Shown: in pieces, positions 13,101 through 26,100 of the stretch | How positions within the stretch are numbered: the first letter of the stretch is position 1 | Layout of the letters: every line of letters begins with the position of its first letter | Source of the DNA: Doris montereyensis | Lineage: Eukaryota; Mollusca; Gastropoda; Nudibranchia; Dorididae | Length of the DNA stretch: 64,000 nucleotides | Assembly: GCA_037039925.1 (NCBI GenBank) | Contig: JAXRKP010000370.1 | Coordinates: 175,001 to 239,000, forward strand | Direction: 5' to 3' | The notes under the pieces: generated by a model | Seen by the model: only the letters and a program-made list of their open reading frames with translations | Databases searched by the model: none | Told to the model about the DNA's origin: nothing | Translations under genes and position numbers: made by a program

Positions 13101-16100
13101 GAGGTCCTGTGTTCAGATCACAACGCTCTGTGCACGTTGAAGATCCCTTGGCTGTTTACAGGGTAGACCTAGCAAATTAAATATCCTACCAAAAAAATAA
13201 ACCGAGATCACCTTATTTGTGGATGTGGTTAAATCAAATCAAATAATTTAAAAAAACAAAATCCATTTGTTGCTGTTGTTACAGTTGTGTGTCTGTCTGT
13301 CTGTCTGCCTGTCTGTCCCTCAGATTGTGCAGTTCCTTCGTCACATTCGGGACAAAGCCAATGATGTCCACATCCAGCTGGGCTCCGCTGGTCGTTCCTT
13401 TGAAGGGAGGAGACCCCCTATGTCAAGGTCAGTCGATAGAAATGCATACCATAATCTTAGTTAGTCTCAACGTTAGTGTCTTATTTACTTACTTACGTTG
13501 ATAGCTAGTTAGTCGGTTAGATACGTAGCTATGTATTAGCTATTTATTGGTGTCGACAAAACGTAAAAGCAGAATGTTAGTTAGTCGGAAAGTTAGTGTT
13601 ATCTATTTATCTTACTTTTACTTTCATACTTTTAGCTAGTTAGTCGGTTAGATACTTAGCTATTATTTATTTACTGTCGACAGAAACTAAAGCAGAATCT
13701 TACTTACTGACTGTGATAGTTAGTTAGTCGGTTAGATACGTAGCTATGTATTTGCTATTTATTGGTGTCGACAGAAACGTAAAGCAAAATCTTAGTTAGT
13801 CCGAACGTTAGTGTGATATCTATTTACTTAATTACTTACTTACTAACTTACTTATTTATTTACTTACTTACTTTGATAGCTAGTTAGTCAGTTAGATACG
13901 TAGCTATTTATTAGCTATTTATTGGTTTCGACAGAAACGTAAAGCAGAATCTTAGTTAGTCGGAACGTTCGTGTCTTATTTACTTAACTTACTTTGATAG
14001 CTAGTTAGTCAGTTTGATACTTAGCTAGCTTAATAATTAGCTATTTATTGGTTTCGACAGAAATAGGTTGTTGGTCTTATTTACTTACTTATATTAGTCA
14101 GTTAGAACGTACTTAGTCAATTAGTCCCCTCCATCCTTCCTTCCTTCCTTCCTTCCTCCTTCCTTCCATCCTTTCTTCCTTCATTCCTTCCTTCCTTTCT
14201 TCCATCCAATACGGCCCTTTAGAGCCGGATGTTATCCCGGTTTTTATAGCGTAAAGTATAAAGGTAAAATTCGTTCGATGCAATTACCACCCATAGAGCC
14301 GGACTTATCTCGGTTTCTATAGCGTGAAGTAAAAAGTAAAAATTCCTTCGATGCCATTACCGCCCCATAAAACGAGCTTATCCCGATTTTTATAGCATCA
14401 AGTAAAAAAGGGAAGCTCCTTCAATGCCATCACGGCTCATAGAACCGGAGTTTATGCCGGTTTCTATAGCATGAAATAAAAAGTAAAGTTTTTTCAAGCA
14501 ATTACGGCCCATAGAGCCGGGACTTATCCTGGTTTCTACAGTGTGAAATAAAAAGTAAAGTTCCTTCAAGGCCATTACGGTCCGTAGAGCTGGAGCTTAT
14601 CCTGATTTCTATAGCATGAAGTAAAAAAAATAAAAATTCCTTCAATTCCATTACGGCCCAAAGAGCCGGAGCTTATCCGGTTTCTAAATTCTATAGCGTG
14701 AAGTTCCATCAATGTCAAAAAATGTAAGTTTCCTTCAATGTCATAACGGCCCATAGAGCCGAAGCTTATCCGGTTTCTAAATTCTATAGCGTGAAGTAAA
14801 AATGTAAGTTCCTTCAATGTCATAACGGCCCATAGAGCCGAAACTTATCACGGTTTCTATAGCCTGAAGTAAAAAAAGTAAATTTCCTTCAATGTCATTA
14901 CAGCCCAAAAGCCTAAGCGTATCCTGGTTTCTATAACGTGAAGTGGAACAGGGGATAATGCCCCCCCTCCCCCCTCTTGACAAGACACTAATCTGACGCA
15001 GGTTTTTACTCCAAAGCTAGTGCTTGTACCCATTTGCACATGTGTAAAGTGGGAAAATTTAGTGTTCATTGTCTTTTCTAATGAACACAACGGCGAGCCT
15101 AGCTTTGCTAGAATTCGAACCTGGGACTTCATTATCCCCAGTCCGACAGCCTAATCACTCGACCATCGACGCCATTATGTCAGCTAGTTCATTAGTAAGT
15201 TAACTAGCTTGCAACATGTTACCTTATTTACTTAGTCAGTTGCTGACTTTCTCAGTGTGTTAGTTAAATAGTTACTTACTTAGTTATAACCTGCTAACTT
15301 ATCTAGTTGGTCATATCTTTACCTACATACTTGATTAACTAGTTACATGTAATTCATCGATATTTACAATAAGCCCTCGTAACTTCAGTATCGAATATTG
15401 ACTCGATCTAACAATCGTACTTGCCCTGACGCGTATCCGGTACTGTGGTGTCTGAGTTTACCGCAGTCAGAAGTTAGAAACCCAGCATTATTATAACAAT
15501 AAATCATAGGCCACGTGTGCATCCGAACATGTTTCTTATTGATATCTCGCATCTCATCATCCATTCAGATTTCAAGTGAGCCCAGCAAGAAGAAACCAAT
15601 TCTATTTATAGACGCTGGAATTCACGGCAGGGAATGGATTTCTCCCGCCATGGCCATTGAAATGATTCACAGAGTAAGTACACGCGTTAATGTTCCACAG
15701 TGGTTTTGGCTTTCAGTGAGCAGCGATGTTTACATTTTGATATATTATGGTTACGTTGGTAAACGTTACACTTAAACGCTTCTCTTGTCATGTTGTGACA
15801 ATATAATCTGTGTGTTCGAATGAAGGGGAATGGAAGATTTTGAATTAAACTCAAAACGCCACACGTGTGTATGACACAATACCATAGTTTGTTGCCAAAT
15901 TGAAATTGAAATAAATAGGAAAGTTGTCGACAGCACCGTCCATGGCAAAACGTTAGGCTTCTTGTAGGTTCATATTCAGATGACTGTTGATAAAGTTTTG
16001 ATAAAAAGCAATAAAACTGCAATTATAGGCCAATAACTAGTAATGACAACTGTTGATAAAATTTTGATAAAAAGCAATAAAACTGCAGTAGGACAATAAC

Positions 16101-19100
16101 TAGTAAAAGAATAATAGTACAAGGGCTTATAAAAAGAAAACGGGACAAAAAAAGAAATGTCCGGGTGGCCCAACGTTCATTAGCACAAAGAAAGGCATAG
16201 AAACAACAATTACGATACAATGCTGAACGAAACTAATGGTGTCGAGGGATGGCCAATGGTGCAACGATCGTTCCCGCAATTTCCTCTCTTATAACTAGAT
16301 CTAGTTCTATTCCGTCTTCTCTCTAGTTATCTTTTTTAAATCTTTTGTCAATCTATTCCATCTTCTTTCTTGTTATCTTTTTTATTATCTTTTGTCAATC
16401 TATTCCATCTTCTTTCTTGTTATCTTTTTATTATCTTTTGTCAATCTATTCCATCTTCTTTCTTGTTATCTTTTTTTTAATTATCTTTTGTCATTATGAG
16501 AGTTGCTCTGTTGATGGAAACTGCGCGATGGGTCTTTGCACGCTTGATCACCTCTGGGCACAAATAACATTCGTTCCATTCAACAGTGTCTCATAGTGTT
16601 TGTTTCTGTGTCTTTAGTTGTGCTGACAAAGGGAAGGTCACCTGAAAATATTTCTGTTCTGTCCCCTTTTCTTTCTATTAGGCCTTTCATTGTTGTTTTC
16701 CATGCAAATCAATTCAATCATCTTTATTAATCCTTTAAAACAGGAAATGATATTTGTGTTATCAAAATTGCCATTATGTTCCTCTCCATAATGTTTTGAA
16801 CACGAGTTGTGAAGAAGGTCCGTATTCAGGCAACTGTTGATAAAGTTTTTAACGCATTTTGTGAAGACGATTTGTATACCGGCAACTGTTGATAAAGTTT
16901 TAACACGTTTAGTAAAGAAGCTTCGTATTCAGGCAACTGTTGATAAAGTTTTAACACGTTTAGTAAAGAAGCTTCATATTCAGGCAACTGTTGATAAAGT
17001 TTTAACACGTTTAGTAAAGAAGCTTCGTATTCAGACAACTGTTGATAAAGTTTTAACACGTTATCAAAGAAGTATTCAGACAACTGTTGATAAAGTTTAA
17101 CACGTTTAGTAAAGAAGCTTCGTATTCAGGCAACTGTTGATAAAGTTTTAACACGTTTAGTAAAGAAGCTTCGTATTCAGGCAACTGTTGATAAAGTTTT
17201 AACACGTTTAGTAAAGAAGCTTCGTATTCAGGCAACTGTTGATAAAGTTTTAACACGTTTAGTAAAGAAGCTTCGTATTCAGGCAACTGTTGATAAAGTT
17301 TTAACACGTTTAGTAAAGAAGCTTCGTATTCAGGCAACTGTTGATAAAGTTTTAACACGTTTAGTAAAGAAGCTTCGTATTCAGACAACTGTTGATAAAG
17401 TTTTAACACGTTTAGTAAAAGCTTCGTATTCAGGCAACTGTTGATAAAGTTTTAACACGTGTATCAAAGAAGGTTCGTATTCAGACAACTGTTGATAAAG
17501 TTTTAACACGTTTAGTAAAGAAGCTTCGTATTCAGGCAACTGTTGATAAAGTTTTAACACGTTTATCAAAGAAGCTTCGTATTCAGGCAACTGTTGATAA
17601 AGTTTTAACACGTTTAGTAAAAGAAGCTTCGTATTCAGGCAACTGTTGATAAAGTTTTAACACGTTTAGTAAAGAAGCTTCGTATTCAGGCAACTGTTGA
17701 TAAAGTTTTAACACGTTTAGTAAAGAAGCTTCGTATTCAGGCAACTGTTGATAAAGTTTTAACACGTTTAGTAAAGAAGCTTCGTATCAGGCAACTGTTG
17801 ATAAAGTTTTAACACGTTTAGTAAAGAAGCTTCGTATTCAGGCAACTGTTGATAAAGTTTTAACACGTTTAGTAAGCTTCGTATTCAGGCAACTGTTGAT
17901 AAAGTTTTAACACGTTTAGTAAAGAAGTTTCGTATTCAGGCAACTGTTGATAAAGTTTTAACACGTTTAGTAAAGAAGCTTCGTATTCAGGCAACTGTTG
18001 ATAAAGTTTTAACACGTTTAGTAAAGAAGCTTCGTATTCAGGCAACTGTTGATAAAGTTTTAACACGTTTAGTAAAGAAGGTTCGTATTCAGACAACTGT
18101 TGATAAAGTTTTAACACGTTTAGTAAAGAAGCTTCGTATTCAGGCAACTGTTGATAAAGTTTTAACACGTTTAGTAAAGAAGCTTCATATTCAGACAACT
18201 GTTGATAAAGTTTTAACACGTTTAGTAAAGAAGATTCGTATTCAGGCAACTGTTGATAAAGTTTTAACACGTTTAGTAAAGAAGCTTCGTATTCAGGCTG
18301 TTGATAAAGTTTTACGTTTAGTAAAGAAGATTCATATTCAGGCTGTTGATCAAGTTTTGAATACGTTTAGTAAAGAAGGTTCGTATTCAGGCTGTTGATC
18401 AAGTTTTGAACACGTTTAGTAAAGAAGGTTCATATTCGTTATTCAAGTTTTGAATACGTTTAGTAAAGAAGATTCATATTCAGGCTGTTGATCAAATTTT
18501 GAATACGTTTAATAAAGAAGGTTCGTATTCAGGCTGTTGATCAAGTTTTGAATACGTTTAGTAAAGAAGATTCATATTCAGGCTGTTGATCAAGTTTTAA
18601 CACGTTTAGTAAAGAAGATTCATATTCAGGCTGTTGATCAAATTTTTAATACGTTTAATAAAGAAGATTCATATTCAGGCTGTTGATAAGGTTTTGAATA
18701 CGTAAAATAAGTGTATTTAGTATTCAGGTTTTTGTTGTTCAAGTTTTAAATCTGTTTTTACGTTGGAAAATAGTTCTTCATAACTGTACTTTTTATTTTA
18801 AATCAAGTTTATCGCGGAGACTAAGAGAAGTTGGAGTCAAAATCTAAATATATAAATCACGAAACCACCTCATTTCCCCAGGATCAAGCGATTTTTAAAA
18901 AATGTATCCTAAATGGGGCTAATTCAAGTTAAATTATCGATTGCATCTGTATCACATCCATAGCAATAATACGTATTACCTTCGTCATGCCAATCTGCCT
19001 AAAAAAAATATATTTACAATAGTACCATGACATCTATTCTGACACAACACGAAATCCAACCAATGCCCAGAAGTTGTGTATTTTTCTTTTCTTTTATAAC

Positions 19101-20082
19101 AATTATTGGCTGCCAAAGTTTCAATCTACTGTATTATGTAACCATATGCTTATCTTTGATAATCATTCCAGTTGGCACTAAACCAAGAGAGTGACCCCGT
19201 TGTGAGCAGCCTTCTAGACAAGTTCGACTGGCTTATCGTTCCTGTTGTTAACCCTGATGGATACGAGTTCACGTTCAAACCTGAGGTAACCACGCTGTTT
19301 ATGATCCAGTGTTTATACGTAGCTCTGCCCGTCTGCCTGTTTGTTCATAATGTTTGTGTCTTCTGTGTGTCTTTCTGTAAGAGGTTTTTTTGCTGTCTGT
19401 CTGTCTGTATCTGTCTTTGTCCCTTTATACATTATACACACAGAATCAATTCTATTCAGGCTCTGATCAAATTCTTGAATGTTTGTTCATTTAATGTGAT
19501 TGTTTTTAAACGTAAAATAAGTGTATTTAGTAAGGGGGTTTTTGCTGTCTTCATTCTGTAAATCTGTCTTTTCCGTTGGAAAATATGAATATCTTTATGG
19601 GCTAACTCCGTAAACAAATTTTTATTTTCAATCAGGTTTATCTCAGGATCACTCCTAGCAGTACCAAAAGTGAAAAACCAAAAGCTAAAAAAATCAATCA
19701 TAATACATATCTATCCTTTGATTTGCCATCATAAATGACGTGGCATGTTTACTTTTTATATTAATTGTTTGACACGTTGTTGTAGGTGGTCAATCGACTG
19801 TGGCGTAAATCCAGAAACCCTCATTACAGCAAAGAACAAAGATGCTATCGGTGTGGACCTCAACAGGAATTTTGGCTTTGCATGGAATGACAATCCTTGT
19901 AAGAAAACGTTTCAAAATATAATTTTCATAATTTTCCCTGCATACAAAAATGTTGAGTTATGACTTATTCCATCTGAAAAAAGATGCGCGGTAAGATTAT
20001 TTGTTTGCACTCTTTCCATTTTCTCATAATTTGGCTCTGCTCTCTTTCTCTCTCTTTCTCTCTCTTTCTCTCTTTCTCTCTT

Positions 20083-20152
<70 letters not shown>

Positions 20153-23100
20153 TCTCGAAATCCAACTCAATCTCTCTCTCTCTCTCTCTCTTGTGTCTCT
20201 CTTTCTCTCTTCTCTTTTATAACAATCTATTCTCTCCCTCCCTCTCTCCCTCCCTCCCTCCTGTATCTATGTCTCTCTCTCTCTCTTATCTCCCTTGATA
20301 ATCATCCTCCCTCCCTCCCTCCTCTCTCTCCTCTCTCTTCTCTCTCTCAGTCTCCCTCCCTCCTTTGTGAGCTCTCTCTTCTCTCTCAAGTTCTCTCTCT
20401 CTCTCTCTCTCTCTCTCTGTTGTTAACCCTGATGGATAGGGAGTTCACGTTCAAACTAACTCTTTAAGACCTGTTTCTGATCCACCTCTCTCATATTTAT
20501 TATTATATCTCAGAACTCTCTCTGCCTGTTTGTTCATCTCTGTTTGTCTTTCGGTCTCGGCTGTCTGTGTGTCTTTCTGTAAGAGGTTTTTTTTCTGTCT
20601 GTCTGTCTGTATCTGTCTTTGTCCCTTTATATCAAGGATATTTATCACACAGAAGTACTTTGTCAAATAACACTTTAAGACCGTTCAGCTGATACCACCT
20701 CATCCATAAACAATATAGAACTCGAGAAAACATTGGACAACTTTTACTGGGGTTTCTGTTGACTCGGCTGAAACAATGTGCAGTCAGTTAAAATTGAAAT
20801 CAGACGTCACGGTGAAGATTCTGTGAAATTGGTGTAAAAAACGATTAGTTTTGCCACAATGTGTACAGCCTGTTGTTGTCATTTACTTTACAATATTACG
20901 ACAGGTAAAAAAATCAATCATAATGGCAATGCCGGTGACATACATATGCAAATCGTCCAGTGTTGACTATTTACCATTCATAAATGAAAAAAAACTGAGA
21001 AAAGACTGTTAGTAGACTTTTGAATACCTATGGCAAAGCCTTTAATTTGTCTTGTAACCACGAAGCGTTGTAAATCAATTGAATAAGATTAAATTTATGG
21101 GAAAATACAACAAGGAAATCAAATTCCTTGAAGGCCCATACAGCCCTTACAGCCGGAATCTATCCCGGTTTCTATAGCGTGAAGCGGAACAGGCCGGGCA
21201 GTGGACAGGTAATCACCTGTACGGGGAGTAGATGATCCCGCCCTCCACGAGTCTCTTGCTGCCTTGCAGGTACGTCTTGGCTGACCAAAGGCTTAGGAGT
21301 TAACACTGAAAGAAGACAACCTGCTGCCTTGCAGATCGGTCTTGACAGACCAAAGACTAAGGGGAGTTAACCCTGACAGAAAATAACAACATGCTGCCTT
21401 GCAGGCTGGTCTTGAATGACTAAAGGCTAAGGGAGTTAACCCTGACAGAAAATAACAAGGCCCGGTAGGGGCCTCAAGGTGGCAGTCCCACCATCTTCCT
21501 AGGGTACAGTGGGCTAATCCCTGCTTATCCAAAACAACCTGATTCAAAGTAATATATACAATGATATACCCGGCTTGAACTTTCGAAGACGACTCTGGAA
21601 AAGAACACGGACTGTGATTTTTGGAACATGGAATGTTAGGGCAATTAATGGAAAGGAGTTAGAATTAGCTAAAGAAATGGAAAAATTCAAAGTAGACATT
21701 TTGGCCATTACAGAAACAGAGAAAAAAAGGACAAGGAATAGAAAATGTAGGACCAAATCATACTTTAATCTTCTCAGGAATAGATGTCAAAGATAGAGCT
21801 AGAGCAGGAGTAGGACTCTAATGCATAAAAAGGCAAAAAATGCTACTAGAAAGTTCAAAATTTGTAAGCCCACGGCTATTAGAGGTAAATATTAAACCAA
21901 AAGGAAGACAAATTAAATTAGTAATAGCTTATGGGCCAAAGAAAAAAAAGATATCTTCGAAAATGATTTACAAATAGCTGCAGAGAATCTCAAACCCAAA
22001 CAGGAATTAATGGTTTTATGAGATTTAAATGCTAGAGTAGGCAACAATGTAGAAACATCAGGAGGAGTAATAGGTAAAGAAGGAGAGACAACAACTTCTC
22101 CAAATGGAGAGAGACTGATAGATTTTTGCCTAAAGAATAACTTGAAAATAGCTAACACATTTTTCCTCACAAAGATATCCACAAATATACAAGAGTAAAT
22201 GAAGACAAATGTGAAAAGTCAATGATAGACTACATAATAGTTAGCAGCTATTTGATGCTAGAGTAAGCGGAGGAGCAGAAACATTTAGTGATCATCACCT
22301 AGTGATAGCCAAAATGAGATTATTAACTGAAGAAAACAAACAGAAAAGGAAAGAGAAGAAAGCTACTAAACTCAAAGTAGAACTAAATAAACCAATAGTA
22401 AAACAGATATACCAATCCAGGATTAAAAGATATATCAGTGAAAGGCAGATGGATCTGAAGGAAAGCACAATAGAAGAAAAGTGGCAAATATATAAAGAAA
22501 CACTCCTCAGTTGTACTGAAGAGGTCTGTGGTAGGAAACAAATGAAAGGAGATAGGAAAAGAATAGCGTGGTGGAATGAGAATGCCAAGACTAAGATAAT
22601 AAAAAGAAGGATGCCTGAAAGAAATACTTGCGAACAAAGAGACCAGAGGATAGGATAGATTACATGAGTAAAAGAACTATCGCCAAAGAGGAAGTTGGGA
22701 AAGCAAAACAGGTACAGTGGGAAGAGTTTGGACAAAGACTTCAAGAAAGCTATCAAGGAAATCAAAAAGCTGTTATGGGGAGCAATGTAGAGCATGAAAA
22801 AGACCAACGCCAAGGGAAAATAATGGAAACGTGGAGAAAAGCATTTTCAACAATTACATAATCCCTCCAGAACATATGAAAAAGGAGTACAGATAAATTA
22901 TTAAGAATAACAAGTAATCGAGATGAGACAGCTGAAGATGTGGACATCTCTATGGAAGAACTTCAAACAGCTGTAGAAAAGTGAAATTCGAAAAAGCCCC
23001 AGGAGCAGATCAAGTTTATCCAAAAATGATTAAAAACCAAGGGAGAGAGGCAGACAAACTATTACAGGCAATATGTCAACAAGCATGGAAGCCCAAACAG

Positions 23101-26100
23101 GTGCCAGATGACTGGAAAAAGGGAACAGTAGTACCAATACGCAAGAAATTATCAACTATGGAATGCTCTATAGAGGGATATCACTACTTAGCGTACCAGG
23201 AAAAGTGTATGCCAAGACTCTGGAAATGAGACTAAGGAAATGAGTAGAGGATCAGATTAAAGAATACCAGAGCGGATTTAGACAGGGAAGAAGTGTACAA
23301 GATCACATATTTACAATTAGACAAATAATTGAAAAATTCATTGAGAGAAACATTGATTTGCACCTGCGTTTTATTGACTTACAAAAGGCATTTGACACTG
23401 TGATGGGGGACAAACTATGACATTCCTTAAAAGAACACAACGTAGAGCAAAATTGAATAAGAAGCCATTAAAAGATTTTACAATAAACCAACATGTGCAG
23501 TGAGAGTAGCTGGAAATGTATCTGCAGAATTTGATGTAGATACAGGAGTAAGACAGGGTTGTATCCTAAGTCCTCTTTTTGTTTATCACATTTATGGATT
23601 CAGTCGCAAAGTCATCCTCAAAAATGAAGAAAATGAATGTAGGTAGGTGGAAACTCAAACCAGTATCAATGCTTTCATTTGCTGATGATTTAGTTCTGTT
23701 TGGAAAATCAGAAATGGACATCAAGTCAAATATCACCATAATAAATAATGAATTAAATAAAAGAGGAATGAGAGTAAATACAAAGAAAACCAAAACAATG
23801 CTAGCAACTAAGGAATCTTAAAACACAGAATTTAGAACAAGTTCAAAGCTTCAATTACTTAGGAGTAAGGATTAACTCCGGAGGGAAAACTAAGAGAAGA
23901 AATCAGCCAGAGAATCCAAAAGGCAAGTACAATATATAACCATCTAGGAAAAGCATTTGTAGGTAAACAAGAATTGTCAACAAAAACCAAAATGGCAGTA
24001 TACAAAACAGATTATTCTCCTTTTCTCCTCTATGGTAATGAAACCTGGACCTTAGACAGTATGGAATACAGTAGAGTACAAGCAGCCGAAATGAAATATC
24101 TAAGAAGAGTAATAGGGAAAACTAAAAAGAGACAAAATCAGAAACACAACAATAAAAGATCAAACCAAAGGAGATAGCACAAACACTAAGATAGAAATGA
24201 ATCAACTGAAATGGTTTGGGCATGTTAACAGAATGAATGACAATAGCTAAATCAGTATACAGTGCTAAATCTCAAGGTAAAATACCAAAAGGCAGACCTC
24301 GAAGAAAGTGGGAAGAAGCTATATAAAGGCATTAACGCAAAGAAATTTAACTTTCACGGAAGGAAACAGAAAATGCCAGGACAGGGCAGCCTGAAGAAAG
24401 ATCATTTCGGGCATCTAAAACCATACACCGGAAGGTAGAATGGGAACTGATAAAGAAAGAAAGAAAGAAGCGGAACATGTAATAATAATCACATCCTGAA
24501 TAGGACGCTAATCTGTCGCAAGTTTTTACTTCCAAACTGTTGTTGGTATCCATTTGTTTCTGGGTCGAGTGGGGAAAATGCGTGTTAACTGTTTCTCCCA
24601 AGGAACACAATGCCGAACCTAGCTTTGCTATGATTCGAACCCAGGACCTCGCCATCCCAGCAACATACCCACAAGGCCTCCGACGCCACAAATTAAATTT
24701 GACTGAATTCTCATTCATTTATGTCTCTTCCTTCCCCAACCCAACACCCCGTACTTTGGTCACAGTTTTTGGCGGCAGCAGTGACCCTTGCAGTGGCACT
24801 TATTCTGGCCCGTACAGTTTCTCGGAACCGGAAACAAGAAACTTGAGGAATCTGCTGCTAATCAACCGTGACACCATCCTTGGCTACGTTTCCTTACATT
24901 CTTTTGGACAATTCTTCTTGTACCCATGGGGATTCAGTAGTGAAGTTGACTTGGAAGACGAGCGAGATCTGGTGAGTTAGACTCATCTTGAGCATCCTTC
25001 ATGATCCATTTAAATGACACACTCTCTTTGGTCTGTGAATCTTGAAGAACGATAACACATCATGGTAGGTTTGATTGCGAGACCCCAAGAGTAACAAGAA
25101 GGACAGGGAATTTTTGGTCTCTCCATCATTCTCTCTTCAAATCTCCAGTATAGTAACAAAGCAAGAAGCGTGCACAGCCCAACAATGTCAAGGCAGTCCT
25201 GTCTCGTGCCTGTTACGGCGTGTTTTTTGTTATTACATGATGTACATATACTTCGATTTGTTTCTGTTCTTCCTGATTAACTCTAAGCCTAGAGCACCAT
25301 GATTCCTTTTCAGTTATAAATCTTGATATAGTTTTATTCAGATACTGGGTTTTTTTTTCTCTGGTGGATATGAATCTCTGCCTCTAAGTGGAATCGTTAG
25401 GAATGTAATCTTTATGACGGTTCATTAATGTAAACTCTTTGATGGCCCATGTCATGAACTTAGCCTTTATCACGGCCCATGTATCTAGCCTTTATAACAG
25501 CATGTTAGAAGTGTACTTTTCAGGAAACATAATAATGTAGCCTTTATGACAGCCTGTGAATGCAGTCTCTGTGACAGCCTACTGACGTAGCCCTTATGAC
25601 GGCCTATAAATGCAATCAATAAAACAGCCTACTTTAAATGTAGTCTCTATGAGAGCCTATGAATGCAGTGTCTATAACAGATTACTAATGTAGCCTCTAT
25701 GACAGCCTATAAATGCAGTCTCTATAACAGCCTACTAATGTAGCCTTTATGACAGCCTATCAATGCAGTCTCTATAACAGTCTACTATAGTAATGTAGCC
25801 TATATGACGGCATATCAATGCAGTCTCTATAACACCCTACTAATGTAGCCTGTAGGACAGCCTATAAATGCAGTCTCTATAACAGCCTACTAATGTAGCC
25901 TTTATGACAGCCTATAAATGCAATCTCTTTAACAGCATACTAATGTAGCCTTTATGACAGCTTATGCATGCAGTTTCTATAACATCCTACTAATGTAGCC
26001 TTTATGACAGCCTATGAATGTAGCCTTTACGACAGCATATGAATGCAGTCTCTATAACAGTCTACTATAGTAATGTAGCCATTATGACAGCATATGAATG

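Noticed and set aside
16826..18270. Frames with a 17-residue repeat (LKLYQQLPEYEASLLNV)
   Set aside because: A 51-bp satellite in an intron; both strands are open for the same reason, and there is no start region, splice context or family match.
16810..18690. CRISPR-like array
   Set aside because: Units are contiguous with no unique spacers, in an intron of a eukaryotic gene; the same applies to the other arrays.
22295..22813. 172-residue minus-strand frame with hydrophobic stretches
   Set aside because: Antisense of the LINE coding region; its plus strand carries the recognisable endonuclease and reverse-transcriptase motifs.
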